Shown: positions 14,101-29,100 of the stretch, in pieces
Numbering within the stretch: position 1 is the stretch's first letter
Layout: every line of letters starts with the position of its first letter
Assembly (NCBI GenBank): GCA_964019415.1
Contig: OZ025878.1
Span: 4,840,512-4,904,511, forward strand
Reading direction: 5' to 3'
Length of the DNA: 64,000 bases
Origin: Ianthella basta
Lineage: Eukaryota; Porifera; Demospongiae; Verongiida; Ianthellidae
The notes under the pieces: generated by a model
Seen by the model: the letters and a program-made list of their open reading frames with translations, nothing else
Database searches by the model: none
What the model was told of the DNA's origin: nothing
Made by a program: the position numbers and the translations under genes

Positions 14101-17100
14101 CGCATTGGAATAACGGCTGTGCACAAGAAACCGTTTCACGAGCATTGTCAGATAATCCTTAGGAGGTGCACACACACTCTCTACAGAGCTAGATCAATTT
14201 ACGAGTAGTATCAGTGTAGTATATCTGAAGATTGCATTACATTTTAGGGGCATATTGTGCTGAATTCTAACTGGGGCATGCAGTGTATAGGGATTAACAA
14301 TCCCAACATACGAGTATCATCAGCTATTGTGATAAAGGCCATATTTGGAGATCCAACAACCACAGCTTCTGGTGCACCAAAGAGACTGAGGGTCGCCCTG
14401 AAGTACTCATCATCTTCCAGAAGGTTGTCCGTTAAAGTACCCATATGGAGCGTTACCTTCACTGTCCCAGCTGTGATCAACATATTAAAGGAGCCACCTG
14501 TGTAGTCATCAGGATCTAGTTAGAACAGAAAGTTTGTCTCTTGAAATGTGACGCTCTGAAAAATGTATAAAATAATGATGGAGTGGTTTTATTCATCAGA
14601 TAGTACATACTGTAGCTACCTTGAGCTGTGATGTCCATGGTAGTGACGGTAATGGCAATGTCATTGGGAGATGGTTTGTCTAGTACAATCATGATGTCAG
14701 CTGGTGTGCCTTCAGGAACAGTGTAGTTCTGAGGACTAAAACTGATGGCCACCACTGCAAAGGAAACATTTGAAACATTTTACAGATATCAAACAGTAAA
14801 GATACTGTACCACACTGCATTGCACTAACCCTCATCATCCATGATGTTAACAGTTGCATTGGCTGTTTCCCCCATCCTAACACCCATAGCTGCAGCTGCA
14901 GCTGGGATCACCAGATTAAGAGTGAACAACTCGGCAAGTTCAGCAATGTTGTCATCAATGATGGTCACATTGAAGCTGATCACATTCACTCCAGCTGGGA
15001 AGGTCACTGTGAAACGTTTACCCTCATAGTCAAAGCCATCTTGAGCGTGAAAAGGAAAGTATTGAGGAAGAGTGGAAAATGATGGCATATAGTCAAGTTT
15101 GCACATTTTCATTAGCTCGAGGCGTAGTATATTGGTCCTCACATGTACCCAACATGTACTGTTACGTACATATATTCTTTGGAAGTACATAATATATATG
15201 CAGATGACAGTGCAAGGACTCACGTGCAGCAGTTCCATCCTGTGTGAGCACCGTAATATTGAAAGCAAAGTCAGGATGGTCTTCAAGTGCTTCCAAGGTG
15301 ATGACAGCATTGCTGTCCACTCCTTCCTTCACAGAGTAGTCTGATGGATTGAACCGTACTGGAATCCTGGCTGTAAAAGTGTGAAGCAGAGCAATTGTGA
15401 CAAGTACAAGACTTGAATATATGTTATGTGTTAGACTCAGTCATGAATATTGTTGTGACATGCCAATGAATCGAGCTAACCAGTGATGGAGACAAAGGCT
15501 ATATCAGGACTGCCAACAAACACATCCATATGTCCTGGTACACTGGGGAGACTGAGGAAAGCCTTGAAGTACTCATCATTTTCCACAGTGTTGTCAAGTA
15601 GAGTATTCACAGCCAGTGTTGCCATTGTTGTGCCAGCTTGGATGAATACATCAAATGACCCACCAGAATAGTCAGTAGGAGCTGAAAGGTGGGGTAATAC
15701 AAGAGGAAATCAGAAAACCTATGAAGTTGCAAGATGTGCAAGATGCCAAATTATCTTGCATGAAATAGAACCAAACGCAAATTATGGAAATAGTATGTAT
15801 AGAATTGGCATCACAATGGAAGTCTCAATAGTTAAGCAGTTAGCACTGGTATTGACTGAATCAATTCTATATACGCTGTTGGATTCTTCACAGGTGTCCA
15901 ATGTGTTCACTTGTTATCTTTTTCAATGATTCTCTACTGCAAAGACATTCCTTTATTAATTTGGACTAGGGACCGGAGTGGCACACACTCTTAAGATTTT
16001 GGTTAGATGAGTGCAAATATCCATATTCTGGCTATAATGCAATTATACTTTGTAATTAAATAATTAATGATTTGTAATGTTAAATAAATTACAGAGGCTC
16101 GTTGCTACATTGCTCTACATATATCCTGTAGGTGAATGCATATAATTATAGATGAGCAATGGCATAGTAGAATCAAACAAAAACTGATCTACAATATTAT
16201 TGATCTCCAGGAGAAAGCCAAATTTAGGAACTCACAAGCTAAATAATTGTAAGGAGAGATTATCTGGTATGGTAACTATACCTGTCATTTCTCATCAAGT
16301 ACAGAAGACATGGGTTGTCCCCTATGGGCAACAGGTAACCTTGCTAATTTACTTGACCAAGGATGAGAAGATTACAGAGAGGACTAGCCAGGCCCGCATA
16401 TGGGAAAGGATTGGAAAAGTACACAGACAGTAGGTGATGCTGTCAATATGTGCCATGTGCAACTGACAACAGACCTGTCCCAGTGACACCAACCAGTGGG
16501 CCTGAGTTGATCACATGGTGAATGGATGCAGGATGCCCACAGTAGAGGCAGAAGCAACATTATTGATTGGTTACACCCTCTACACGTAAGTATTTAATTT
16601 AATTAGCCAAACACGACTACATTGATTATGAATTTTGATTGGTCACACACTTGTCACATCACGATCAACTATATAAACTGCATGCTAGTGTTGCCACAAT
16701 AATTACAACACACTATGTACATATCACGACATTTTAGCTAATATATGGGAAACAATATAGAACAGCATTCTTCCTGTCGCAATATTTGCCAAATCTTTGA
16801 TTAGTGCAGAACTAGCATCTAAGATAGGTTATTCAAAAGCTCAGTGAAAGCAAAGCTATGAAGCTTCACAACTACCTGAAGCCTTCTGGAGCATATTAAT
16901 GAAAAAGCCTTGTTTCTGATTCTCTACTGAATGTATTTCTATGTCAGCAAAGCATACATTATTGCTTTTGATTCACTTCCTATACACTACATTACGTAAG
17001 CACCCTTGGCACTGGCCATATAATTTTGAGCCAGTTAAACTACACCCATAGTGTGAGACAGCCTTTTTATGATGTCACTCTATGCGTACTTCCTCAAAGG

Positions 17101-20100
17101 TTGTATCTATATGCACAAGGAGCCCCAAACACTACATCCACTTCATCCCAGCCATAGTAAAAACTCTATGGCAGGCTAGCAGTATATTGCTGTGCCTGTA
17201 CTTCACTTGCCTAGGTGGCAGTTTAGGGAGATGCGGTATGCAAGTGAAGTTCTGCATCCCCATAAGTGGTAGGGCACAAATATAGGCAAAAAGATAACCA
17301 TTTGTGCATCACATACCTCACCTTTCTACTAAGATATACACGTATAATATAATTGGCAGAAAATGATCAGGGCATCATTCATTAAATAATATATCGTGAC
17401 ATATGTTGTACAATCCACTAATGTCGTGAGTGACTACCGTGATACTGATTTACTTGTATCGTAGCAAAACTACTGCATGCATGGTCTTATACTTGCTGAA
17501 CGTAGCTGATGAAGGCCCACATGGCCAAAATCTCTTGCAATCAGTTGTTGATTGATTCCACTATGTCATTGCTCATTGTCTATTTACACAAATTATGAGC
17601 TGTTATTATCCCATACTTTGAACTATTCACAGCATGTGACAGGATTAGAACATGAAGAAAAAAGAACCATGCAAGAAAGAGATTTGAATTGCTTGTGTTG
17701 GACAGGTATGGAAGCACAGTCAAGTGACAGGTCCAGAGGATTAGCTATTGAATTACAAGAACAGTTTCTCCAGACATAGAATTTGATAGTGCATGAAGCA
17801 AGTCTATGTTGTCCCTCTTCTGTGAAGATTTGAATCACAACTATTCATATAGGTTTAGAGTGATCACTTTGTATGTACCTCTTTCAAGAAATTTTGATTT
17901 ATAGCTTGATTCCTCTTTACTCTGCATGCCTAACAACTTTCACAAAATTATAATTTATGCACAAATAATATTACAAGTAATATGCTGCTGTGTCATTAGT
18001 AAATTGTCTCACATTGAGCTGTGACGTCCATGGTAGTAACTGTAATTGTGAAGTTTCTTGCAAAAGGATTGTCTAGTATAATCATCACTTCAGCTGGATC
18101 ACCCTCAGGAACAGTGTAGTTTTGGGGGCGGAAGCTGACTGTCACATCTATTTGGAGAAAAATAGACTGAACAAGTATTTACGGGTCTGGTCTGTGTTGA
18201 TCTAAGTAATTAAGCATAAATCAAGAAAAGAAATGATAAAATTGTTTATTATATTAAATGTAGATATAAGCAGGTACAGCTCCAGAAACTAATGAATGAG
18301 TCGAGCGAACCAGGTAACAATGACTCAAATGAACTTACAGAGCACAAGACCCTCAACCAAACTGAACATATACTAGAAGGTAAGGTTACTTAACATAATC
18401 ATTTACAATTAGAAAACAGCACTACAGCAAATACTCCCCATAAGACTTTAGGAAAGGTATATATGTATAATGGCATCACATATAGTGGCCATGTGATGGG
18501 AATGACATTCAATTTGATGCAATGATATAGCTAGGTGCACCAAATATTATGGTTTGACTAGTGTGTGAACACATTATAATTACTTGCATGGTGAGGTAGA
18601 ATTCTCCCCAAATCCTTAATTGCCTTAGATAGACTGCATATATAATGTTGCTTGCTCTCATACCTGTAGACAACCGAGTATCTGCTCTTGCATCTTCTTG
18701 TAACATACTGTACTTTTATTTCAGTGGAACCTGTCTAAGATAGTCACTGAGCTAGGCAGCCACCTCTCCAAACAGCCAGCCTCCCTGGTCCCAAATAACA
18801 TTAAATCATTGCAATCTATGTCTGTCGAGCAGCCACCTCTCCATTAAGGTCAGTTAGAACTGGCCCACAGGTGGTTTTTCTTAGACAGGTTCCACTGAAT
18901 TTAGCAATCACCGTGATCACAACCCAATGCCAGATCCATGACATGCTAGCTATGTACTATTGTAATTGCACCATTGTACACTGGCTGCATGCATTTTGTT
19001 GACAGTCTGTTCCCCAATACATCAGCTGCATGAGAGCAGATTCTTGGAACTGTAGCATAAATATTGATTACACTGATGATAATGGTGCACATCCAAAGCT
19101 ACATGCAAACAAGTATCATATTATGGATGATTTGAATCTCTACTGGAAGGCACTTTAAGTAGCCTGTGAGGAGTCTAACTCAAGTGTCTTATGATGCACC
19201 CTCTACATAGAATAGCGAGTCTCAGAGCAAATTAGACAAATAAACATGACTAGTGCACATGTGTTGAATACCAAACACATTAACCTAAGTACACAATACA
19301 TAATATATCTAACTCACTGTCATTATCAACAATGGTCACATTGACAGTGTCTCGCTGACCAATCATCACTCGAATCAAGTCAGACGTCTCCACAATGCGT
19401 GCTTGAAAGTGCTCCAGACCTTCCAAAATGGTGTCATCTGTGATATTAAAGGTTATGGGTAAAGAGTCAGCAAAGGGTGCTGGAGTATCTGTATCGGTGA
19501 ATGCAGTTTGTGGGAACTCCACTCTGTAGCGCCTTGCACTAGAGTAGTCTTCAGGGTCTGCAGAATAGAATGATAGGTAGATAAAAATGCCATGGCTACA
19601 CACCTGGTTCTGGAGGCCCATTATTTTGGGCTGCCCATCTGAACATTAATCACACGTGGAGCAGTGTTAGTAGTCAGCACGAAACTGCCATGGATTGCTT
19701 TGGTGTCCAGCAGACTAGCTATAGCTGTATGTACTTGTATGAGAGGGAGGCTTGAAGAGTGGGGGTTAGGAGGAAGATGGGAAGAGACTTACATAAAGAT
19801 ACATATATAATTATGGTCTATAATTATATGAGGGAGAGGGAGAGAGAGTGGTTTGCGTACATGGCTGCTTACTTCCTTTACTCCTGTTCAGGATAGATGG
19901 GTGGATGTGTAGATAGATGGCAATACATAAAGCACTCAGTGATAGTCCCATTCCACAACAAGTTAGATAATTATGTGTGCATATTACAGTAATGTCTAAT
20001 TACTTATCATTTCTGTGAGCTTGGCTCACCTGTTGCTGTTCCATCACTGACTTCAATGACAGCATACAGGAGAATGAAGAACTGTCCAGTGATGTGTAGG

Positions 20101-23100
20101 GAGACACTGACTTGGCCTACACTTTCAGTAACGTTGTAACTTGACTCTCTGAAGTTCACCTCCACAACTGAAGAAGGAAAGGTAGTAATTAAGTCACTGT
20201 CAAAAATTCAACAGTAGGTACAGATAAAGTTTACTCACAGTCATCATCTCTGATAAGGATGTAGGTGGTGGAAGGGGTTCCTTTTCTAGCATTCCAACTG
20301 TTTGTAATCTCTGGGCCAAAATCAAATGTTGCTATCAGAAGCTCATCAAACTCCAGCACACTATCATCACTGAGTGTAAACTTCTGGACAGAAGAATTTG
20401 TGGTTGGTGTGAATATATATTCATTCCTGGTACTCTCCACATCAGTGCGACCATACACTGCACAAGTAAAGGCAAGCTACATCACTGTGGGCTCATGACA
20501 AGCACTATGCACAATACCATACGTACGTGTCACTTGGGCCTTGCCAAAAGCTCCTCCTCTGAATGTTGAGTAAACTTGCTCAATAGTGGTATTAATGATC
20601 ACACCTATATAAAATGTACAATGTACATGCAGTAGTAAGAAGGCTTGATTAGATGTCAAAGAAGTCACAGTGCAGCAAACATTCAGTTTTGGTTCTCTAT
20701 TACCTGGAAAGATGACTGGTCCAAGCACTTCAAGAGAAGGAAGGGTACTGGGGTGACTATCTGGAATCCATCTGGGATACCCCAGAATAGTGACTTGGAC
20801 CACTTCAAAGACAGATTCTGTGACAAGCTCTAAGGTTGCTTCTTCATTTTCACTAAACTCATAGAAATTTTGAGCCCATCGTACAACCAGCTCTGAAGAA
20901 AAAAGAAAATTAAATTAATACAAATTATGAAGTCACAATCTTTTGAGAGGCCACAACATATGTTTGTGCTCACCATCATCATCATGGATATTTATGGTTA
21001 CTTGACTTGGAACAATAACCTGGATTGAATCATCAGTACCTCCCTGAAGAGTACAGATAAAGGATTTCCTTGGTTCAGCAATTTCATCATTAATGATTGG
21101 TATCACCACTTCGTCTCGTGAGGAGCTTCTTGTAGTAAAGGTATCACTGAAGTGAAGCTTGGTCCCAGCAATAAAGCTAAACTCTCTGCCCGGAAAGGCT
21201 GTGCATAAAGTAGCAATAAGACAAAGCTCACACAACTCCTACTAGCAGCATGCTGGCATCAGTGCCTGATATGGTGTTCATACCTGGTTCTACATTAGTG
21301 GCAATTTTCTCTGAACATTCAACACCAATTGCTACCTCATTGGCATATAGCCCAAATGCTTCACCCTTCAGTCTCACTACATCTCCCTCAGTCAATGATA
21401 TGGCTCGTGATATTGTCCAGTTGACCTGGACAACTACAAGAATCAATAATTGCTTGAGATGTAGACAACAATCCATTTGCAGAGGATGAGTTGCGTGACT
21501 TACTGTCATCATCTTCAATGCTTATGTCCACAAAGATGTTATTCACACCAGGTTGAGGTACGAAGAACTGTGCTGCTTGTCCAATGGGGCGGACTGCACT
21601 GATTCGGAGACGAAAGTACTCCCTTCCCTCAAAAATCTGATCATTAACAACAATGATCACATATTCAGTTGAATTTGCTTGCTTGGAAAGAAAATTTACA
21701 GTGAAGTTCTGGGATGCAAAATCTTGAAAGACATAGTCAGTCCCTACAAGTGTGTGGACAAAGCATATGAATACAGACAGTGTGACAGATCTACAGTAAT
21801 ATTATACGTGCCAGCTGTAAAGATCCTCGTAAGTAAGCTGAATACACACTCTTCAGGTGGGTTCCCAGCCTATTGTTTGAAATCTGAGTACTTAACCAAT
21901 CACTGCTGTCTATTTAGTTAGAAGCATCTTAGACTCACTCTATAAATCTCCATACAAAATTAATAGATTTTTCTAAGATTTAATATCTAACATCTAAAGG
22001 AGTTCAGTGACAAAGGCACTAACTGCTTTAAGTCACTCCCCGGATTGCCATGATATACTCTTCCAATTTTGAAGATAGGCTGAACTTTGAGGTAGGAGCT
22101 TCCAAACAACAAAACACAATCTTTAATGGTGGGTGATCACAAGGTAAGTATGCATATCATGACATCTACACTTTGGTATCACGATATAATTTGGCATTAT
22201 AATACAGTTAACTACTAGCTAATTAGTATTTTACAGTACAAGCAAAGCTGCAGGGGAAATACAGATATAACCAATAGATGTCACTAAAATTAATATGTAA
22301 GTTCTATTAGCTCTAATAGATCCTGTTGTCATGGTAACGGGCCTCTAAACGATGGTTCTAAATCTCTGAGAAGCCTTCAACCTGCTTTGCGCGTGATTCT
22401 AAATCCCATAAAGTACATTGCGGGCAGAGCGCGGGGGTTTATAAATCCCATATAACCATCTGCGGGAACTCCGTGGGGGCAATTGTCGTCGTAATAGACG
22501 TCATTCACGCGTACGCCGTCAAGAAGAGAGAGGAAGGCGAAATGATTGGGTAAGCAAACGGGTTTGGATCTATATCACTTAAATGGCGACCAATCGGTAT
22601 CTCTACGCGATTTAGACCACTCAGCACTCGGGCGCTTCGCACCCTCGAGCTTCGTGCTCTAAATCGCGCAGACACCTCTTGGTCGCCATTTAACTATTAC
22701 TTATATGTCAATCATTTCTGATTAGCTATATATGTACATAGTAGAGAACAGATAGCCAATCTCAGATGCCATGGCTTTCAACTGGTACACCTGTATGTAT
22801 ACTCTTTCAGCTGTTCTAGCCAATGTTTGAATTATCTGTAGATTCATTGAGAAATTGATGCAACATTCATTTTCTCTGATTCTGATGCATTCTTTTATGC
22901 TAGCTATTATACTTTCACAACCAAAATTGTACCCACAATGGCATGGTAGTAATGGAATACTAACATGTTGTATCAACACTTTTGATACTATCAACGTGTG
23001 GTTCAGCACTATTTACCTAGTGTAGCCTGGTGTCGTTGATCACCAGCTGGCAGGTCTTCTGCAGTTATGTCCACTTCAATCCTTCCAGTGAAAGCAGGGA

Positions 23101-26100
23101 CAATGGACTGAGTCAGGATAGGGGCTGACAAACGAACCACAAGTTGATCACCTCCGAATTCACTGGTGATAGTGCCGCTGATGGAAAAGACTGGGCCAAA
23201 TAGTACTGAATATTATAGAAGAGAGATGGAGACAGATTGTTTGCTAACTTTAGTTGGGAAGAATGTAACACAACTTTGCAGTGCACATGAAGCTGTCTCT
23301 GTTAGGACAGTAGTATAATTGTGATCGTAAAGAAAACAAATATTAATATCTCTACTAAAATAGTACAGTTGCAGGGTGCACTAAATTGCAGAATAGGAAG
23401 GGCTACTTGATGACATCAAGGGCTCCGTTGGAGCAGAAACTGAATACAGGTATGGTTGGCATATGCACGTGCAGTAAATTAGCCAAGTGCCTCTTCACCT
23501 AGTAATAACCACTAAGAACTCATTATAAAACAACATTAACAGTGGTAGAAGCAGCCCAAGTCAGGCTATGTCTGTGTGTAAATGTTGTGCCTAAAGGTAT
23601 GATGTTTGACACTTTTCGATGATTTGCACTCGCCATTCTGCCTCTGTGCTTCTTACAGTATGGTAAAGTTAGGTGTTTGTGATATAACAGATTCTGTTTT
23701 TGTACATAGCTAGGACAGAAGTCAGCATGACAGTTGACGTATCAGAATCCATTCTCAAACAGATGGAAGATTGTGCCAAGTTCAGAAACATATATTGCTT
23801 GGAAACCTCCAAATGCCTCCAAATGCCTCCAAATGCATGCCTCAGCAGTTGCAAGTTGTGTCTGGCATCATTACTGGCCATGTGACCTGTACTGTGATGA
23901 GCGGCATTAGAAATTGCACCTTAGTGCCAATCAGCATTTGGAACATGGCTGCCAAAAATGTCAAGTTTCACAGGACAAAAAGTGATATTCAACAATATTG
24001 TTGAGACGTTGGACAGCTGCGCAGCAATTATGCATGCCTTTTACATTATTTACAGCAACATTTATACCTTTTGGGTCTAGAAGATAGCCTTGGACTTATG
24101 TTTTCTAAGTCCACTCAATTTTTGTAGCTGGAAATGTCATATCTTCTGACGGCCAAGTGTGCTAAGGTGCAATTTCTACTGGCAACTCTCCGTCCTACCA
24201 TCAATAAGTATTGAACATTCACAGCATACTTGGGGAAATTGATAGCAATTATTTAAAATGTTTGAGGCACAGCCACCCCACTTTCATAACTCAATGTAAT
24301 TGTAGAAACTCGCATACTGGTTATAGAGTGCGAGCTCAGATTCTACCTTCTAATGTGGTGCAAAGAATGAGCTGCTTGACTTACTGTCATTATCTTCAAT
24401 GGCTATGTCCACAAATGTCTCATTCACACCAGGTTCACTTATGAAGAACTGTGCTGCTTGTCCAATGGGGCGGACTGCACTGATTCGGAGGCGAAAGTAC
24501 TCCTTTTCTTCAGATGTGCTATCATCAACAATTTGAATCACATGTTCAGTTGAATTAGCTTGCTTGGATAAAAAAGTGACTGTAAAATTCCTGGATGCAA
24601 TATCTTGAAGGTTTACAATATAGTCAGACCCTGTAAGAGTGTGAGCAATTGCAAAGTTTTTGATTATAACAGTCACTGTGACAAAGCAACAGGATATGAA
24701 CAGGTGCAGTAGCATAACAAGTATAGAAAGTGCAACAGAATTGTAATTATCCGATGACATCACAGGCCTTAGTTCTGAGCATTGTAATTGCAGTTATAAC
24801 TGTGACGTATTTCTTTGCTAAATATAGGATGATTGTTGAGTGCAGTTTGTTGAAGGAATCTTGAGCGTAATCAAGGCAGGCATCCTCATGGAAAGTAGCA
24901 TTGTCTGAAGGTGAACGTCTTTAATTGACAACATGCTTTGGACAATTTACTGTACACAGAACTTGAAATAGCATATAAGGCTGGAAATTAAGAAGGATAG
25001 CACCACTGGGAATCAAACCCAAGGCTTAACTGCAGTTGCCAGTGCTCTAGCCACCAAGCATTGATGCCCACCAGCAACTACCATTCTTTCCAGCCATCCT
25101 TCTATTCACAATGCTTGAAGTGATTGTTGCTAGTTAACAGGAGGATTGCTGGGTGCAGGCTCAGTTTGTTAAAGAAAGAGTGTAATCACAGCAGGTGGTC
25201 AAGATCATGTATAATTATAGTCATGGTATTACCTGTAAGGTGTATGTTTGCTGTTAGATACAGGAATGGATGATTGCAGTGTGCATGCAGAATCAGTTTA
25301 TGGAAGGATTCATGAGCTGCTCAGCATTGTCACAGCAGGCATCCCAATGACATGTTAGACACATTCACCTATCGGCTTCAAACCACAGTCTCTTCCATCG
25401 GGATGCCTTCTGTGACTATGCTCATGATTCCTTCCACAAACTAAATGTTCCTTTTTTTGCAAAATTTAGGAAATGCTGACCATGTGTAGCCCTCAGATGG
25501 GGATCACCAGCTTGCAGGTTCTCTGCAGTTATGTCCACTTCAATTCTTCCAGTGAAAGCAGGAGCAAAGGACCTAGTCAGGATAGGGGCTGACAAACGAA
25601 CCACAAGTTGTTCACCTTCCCTGGTGATGAGATTGCTGACTGAAAAGACTGGTCCGATTAGTCCTGCATTTTTTGAAAGAGAGATGGCAACAAAACTTAA
25701 TTATTGGATAAATTTAGTTGGGAAGAATGTAACACAACTTTGTAGTGCAAATGAAGCTATCTCTGTTGGGGCTGTGGTACACTTGACATTGATAATAGTA
25801 TCGACAATGTTTAGACTGACTATTTTATTATTTCAGTAGTGTAGTGTTCTAGGCACTCCTCCATTTTAGTTTAAAATTATCCAAGGCAGTGCCATTAGCC
25901 TCATAAATTATGCTGTTTCATTGTACATCTTGTGTGCATACACGTACGATATAATTATGATCATTAAAAATTAATGTAAATACAGAAACAAAATATTTTC
26001 TGCTAATATATAAAGGGGCATGGACATAGAATATATGAATGCTTTTAATTAAAGGTTCTTTGTCCTGTATAAAGACATTTTATAATGTTTCACTCAATGT

Positions 26101-29100
26101 CTTATGCACTGTACTACCCTTTTTACCCATTTTTGAGGGAAGGGAGTACTACCCTTTGGCTCTAGCCATTTTGTCAATATTCTGCTCATCAGAATATTGC
26201 CTGCTTGATAACTGTTCCTTGCAGCCATTACACTAATACTGATTACACTGATTACAATGAAAGCAATGAAGGGAATCTCATTAGTCTACTGGAAGGAAAC
26301 TCAAATAAATCTAACTCAAATGCCCTATATATGCACTGTACTGCATTATATGACAGTCTTAGGCAAATACTTTAACACAAGTGCACTAGTGTTAAATAGT
26401 AAATGCACTAACATACAGTAAATACAGCTGACTTACTGTCATTATCATTAATGGTCACTTTGATAGTGTCTTGCTGACCATTCCTCACTCGGAAGACATC
26501 AGATGTCTCCACAATGCGCACTTGAAAGTATTCCAGACCTTCTATAATGGTGTCAACTGTGATATTAATAGTTACGGGTAAAGAGTCAGCAAAGGGTGCT
26601 GGAGTATCTGTATCAGTGAATGCAGTTTGAGGGAACTCCACTCTGTAGCGTCCTGCACCAGAGTAGTCTGCAGGGTCTGCAGAATAACATGGAAAGTTAT
26701 TTAAACAAGTATATTTTCAAGTTTAAACCTCATGGGGCTGCTTCACCTAACTTGAATGACTTGTCCTATTATCTGTAGTCAAATTTTCAATACTCAATAT
26801 ATCTGGCATTATATCACTATAGGTACAAACTACAGTTTTGCTCAACCCTGTAGTAAATCTTGAGGTAGGCAGCTGTGGATTCAACCATCTGGGAGGGGCT
26901 AGATGCCTGTCTATTCTTGTCTGTCACGATATATTCTACTAGTTCTAGCTTCCAGCCTCTGCCCACTTTGTCAGTTTTACCTTTAGCCATTTACAAAATT
27001 ATATAAATTATACAGGTTTGCTACCATGTAGATAATTCATACACAAACTTTATGAATAGTTCGTCTTTGTTTCTGCACACCAATCATGAATGACAATGCT
27101 GAATCACCAGAAGTGAGATGGTGTCGGTTGCAGCACAGCATGGCAAGGGTACATGACCTATCTGTATGCTAAGCAGAAACAGCTCAAGAGCAGGCCCAAC
27201 TTCAGTGGGCATAAGCCAGGGAACAACCGCAAAAGCTGAATTTGATTTACCCTGGGAATGTTGGGATGCTGCTAAAGAGAAATTTGCTGTCTTCAAGAGT
27301 TATATACTTATGTAAGGGCAAGCACTATAGTTACCCATATAACCTGGTATAATGCTTTAGCCAGAAGGCCGTATACTCATGCAATTGGCAGTGCAATCAT
27401 GAAACTTTAAATCATATTACATCCTTTATGCAATGATATCATTTGTTCTACCCATCATAGTTTGTTTAATGGCCAGGCTTTGCAGAATGGCTGTCGCGAA
27501 CGTCATTAGGCTCACAACTCACCTTTGAACTTTAACCTAATACTTATACTTTATTGCTCCTTACATGCACCTAAAGTATAATTTGAAGTTTAAAGTTGAG
27601 TTGTGAGTCCAATGACGATTGCGACAACCATTTTGCAAAACCTGTACCATAAAATGCATAACATCATGTTGAACAGCTGCTGCACACCCCCCATAAATAT
27701 TTGACTAATATAAACATATCTTATCATCATGTATGTTAATAGTGACATATTATGTTCAGGATTTACTCTTTGATTTCAATAAATGGGTCATCAATGGTGG
27801 CAAAAATAATGAGTGTCAGAGGTGCTAGTAAGAGTATCATAGCCGAGCCAATATTGGGATTGCTGTCATTCTGTCAAAGTTCTTGCATCTTTTGTATATC
27901 CACCACTTTATCTGAGAGATGGGGAAAGACCATGTCTGCCAACACCCTGAAGAAGTGACTCACTGAACACAGAACAGCAGTGAAGAAGATGTGTAACAAG
28001 AAGAATGGCTTAGCTGTGCAGTCTTGGGAGTCTGGACACTGAGTGAAGTGGGAGTCTGCTGTAGTCAAGGAAGTAATTTTCAGTCTCTTTTAATTCTACA
28101 AAATGATTGTGGAAGCCCTTCTTATCCACGAGATACTAAGCACAGCAAACATGAACTGCATGCGGATTCTGCTTGGTTCCTGCCTGACCCACCCTAGAAT
28201 ACAATGCATCAATTAATGTTCCCATATGACACAATCCCTACAATGCCACTATTACATCATCCCAAGTCTTCCCCTTTTGATTAATTACTCTTGTCTTCCT
28301 CCTTATAATGTCGCTCTTTTCTACCCACATATAGTTGCATTTATTTACCTTGGCTTTTACCTTAGTTTTTGTAACAACTAATAAAAATCTTTGGATTGAA
28401 ACATAATTTTCTCAAATGCTCCCCTTGCTGTGATCAGCTACAGTATCTTCCTGCACATCAAGATTTATTGTGTTTTGGTTGTTTGCAAATTCCTCCTACA
28501 TGTAGTTTCTTACCATTCTACTGTAAATGTGAATGGTTAGATCACAACAATATTCTGCGAGTGACTTATCGTGGTTGGCACCTTCACCACTCTATTCTTC
28601 CATTACATGCAGACTACGTAGCCTGGGTGTGGCCTATGTGCACACCAAATAGCATACTCATAAATAGGCAAGGTGCACATTCAGTCTTAAATTTTGCCCT
28701 ACATGCATGCCCGTGTCCATATTGTGTAGGGTGAGTATGCATTGGATAAGCAAGCAGTTGATGAGCTTTCATGAACATGCCTTAGCACCAAATCCCGCCT
28801 GTGGCAGCCCCAATACAGCACTTAGTTAGCAATGGGCCCATTCCAAGCAAGTTTGATTATATGTGTACATAACTAGCTACATTGTAATCACTTTTTTGAG
28901 CGCTGCTCACCTGTTGCTGTTCCATCACTGACTTCAATGAAAGCATACAGAGGAATGAAGAACTGTCCAGTGATGTGTAGGGAGACACTGACTTGGCCTA
29001 CACTTTCAGTAACACTGTAACTTGACCTTTTGAAGTTTACCTCTACAACTGATGAAGGAATAGAAATATTAAGTCACTGTTGTGAAAGTGGGTTGGAATT

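Noticed and set aside
7788-15029. Series of conserved plus-strand open frames opposite the b and d exons (for example 9047-9241, 10245-10439, 13572-13757)
   Set aside because: They are antisense shadows. They recur because the exons recur, and they end where the exons end; no independent start, splice or codon evidence.
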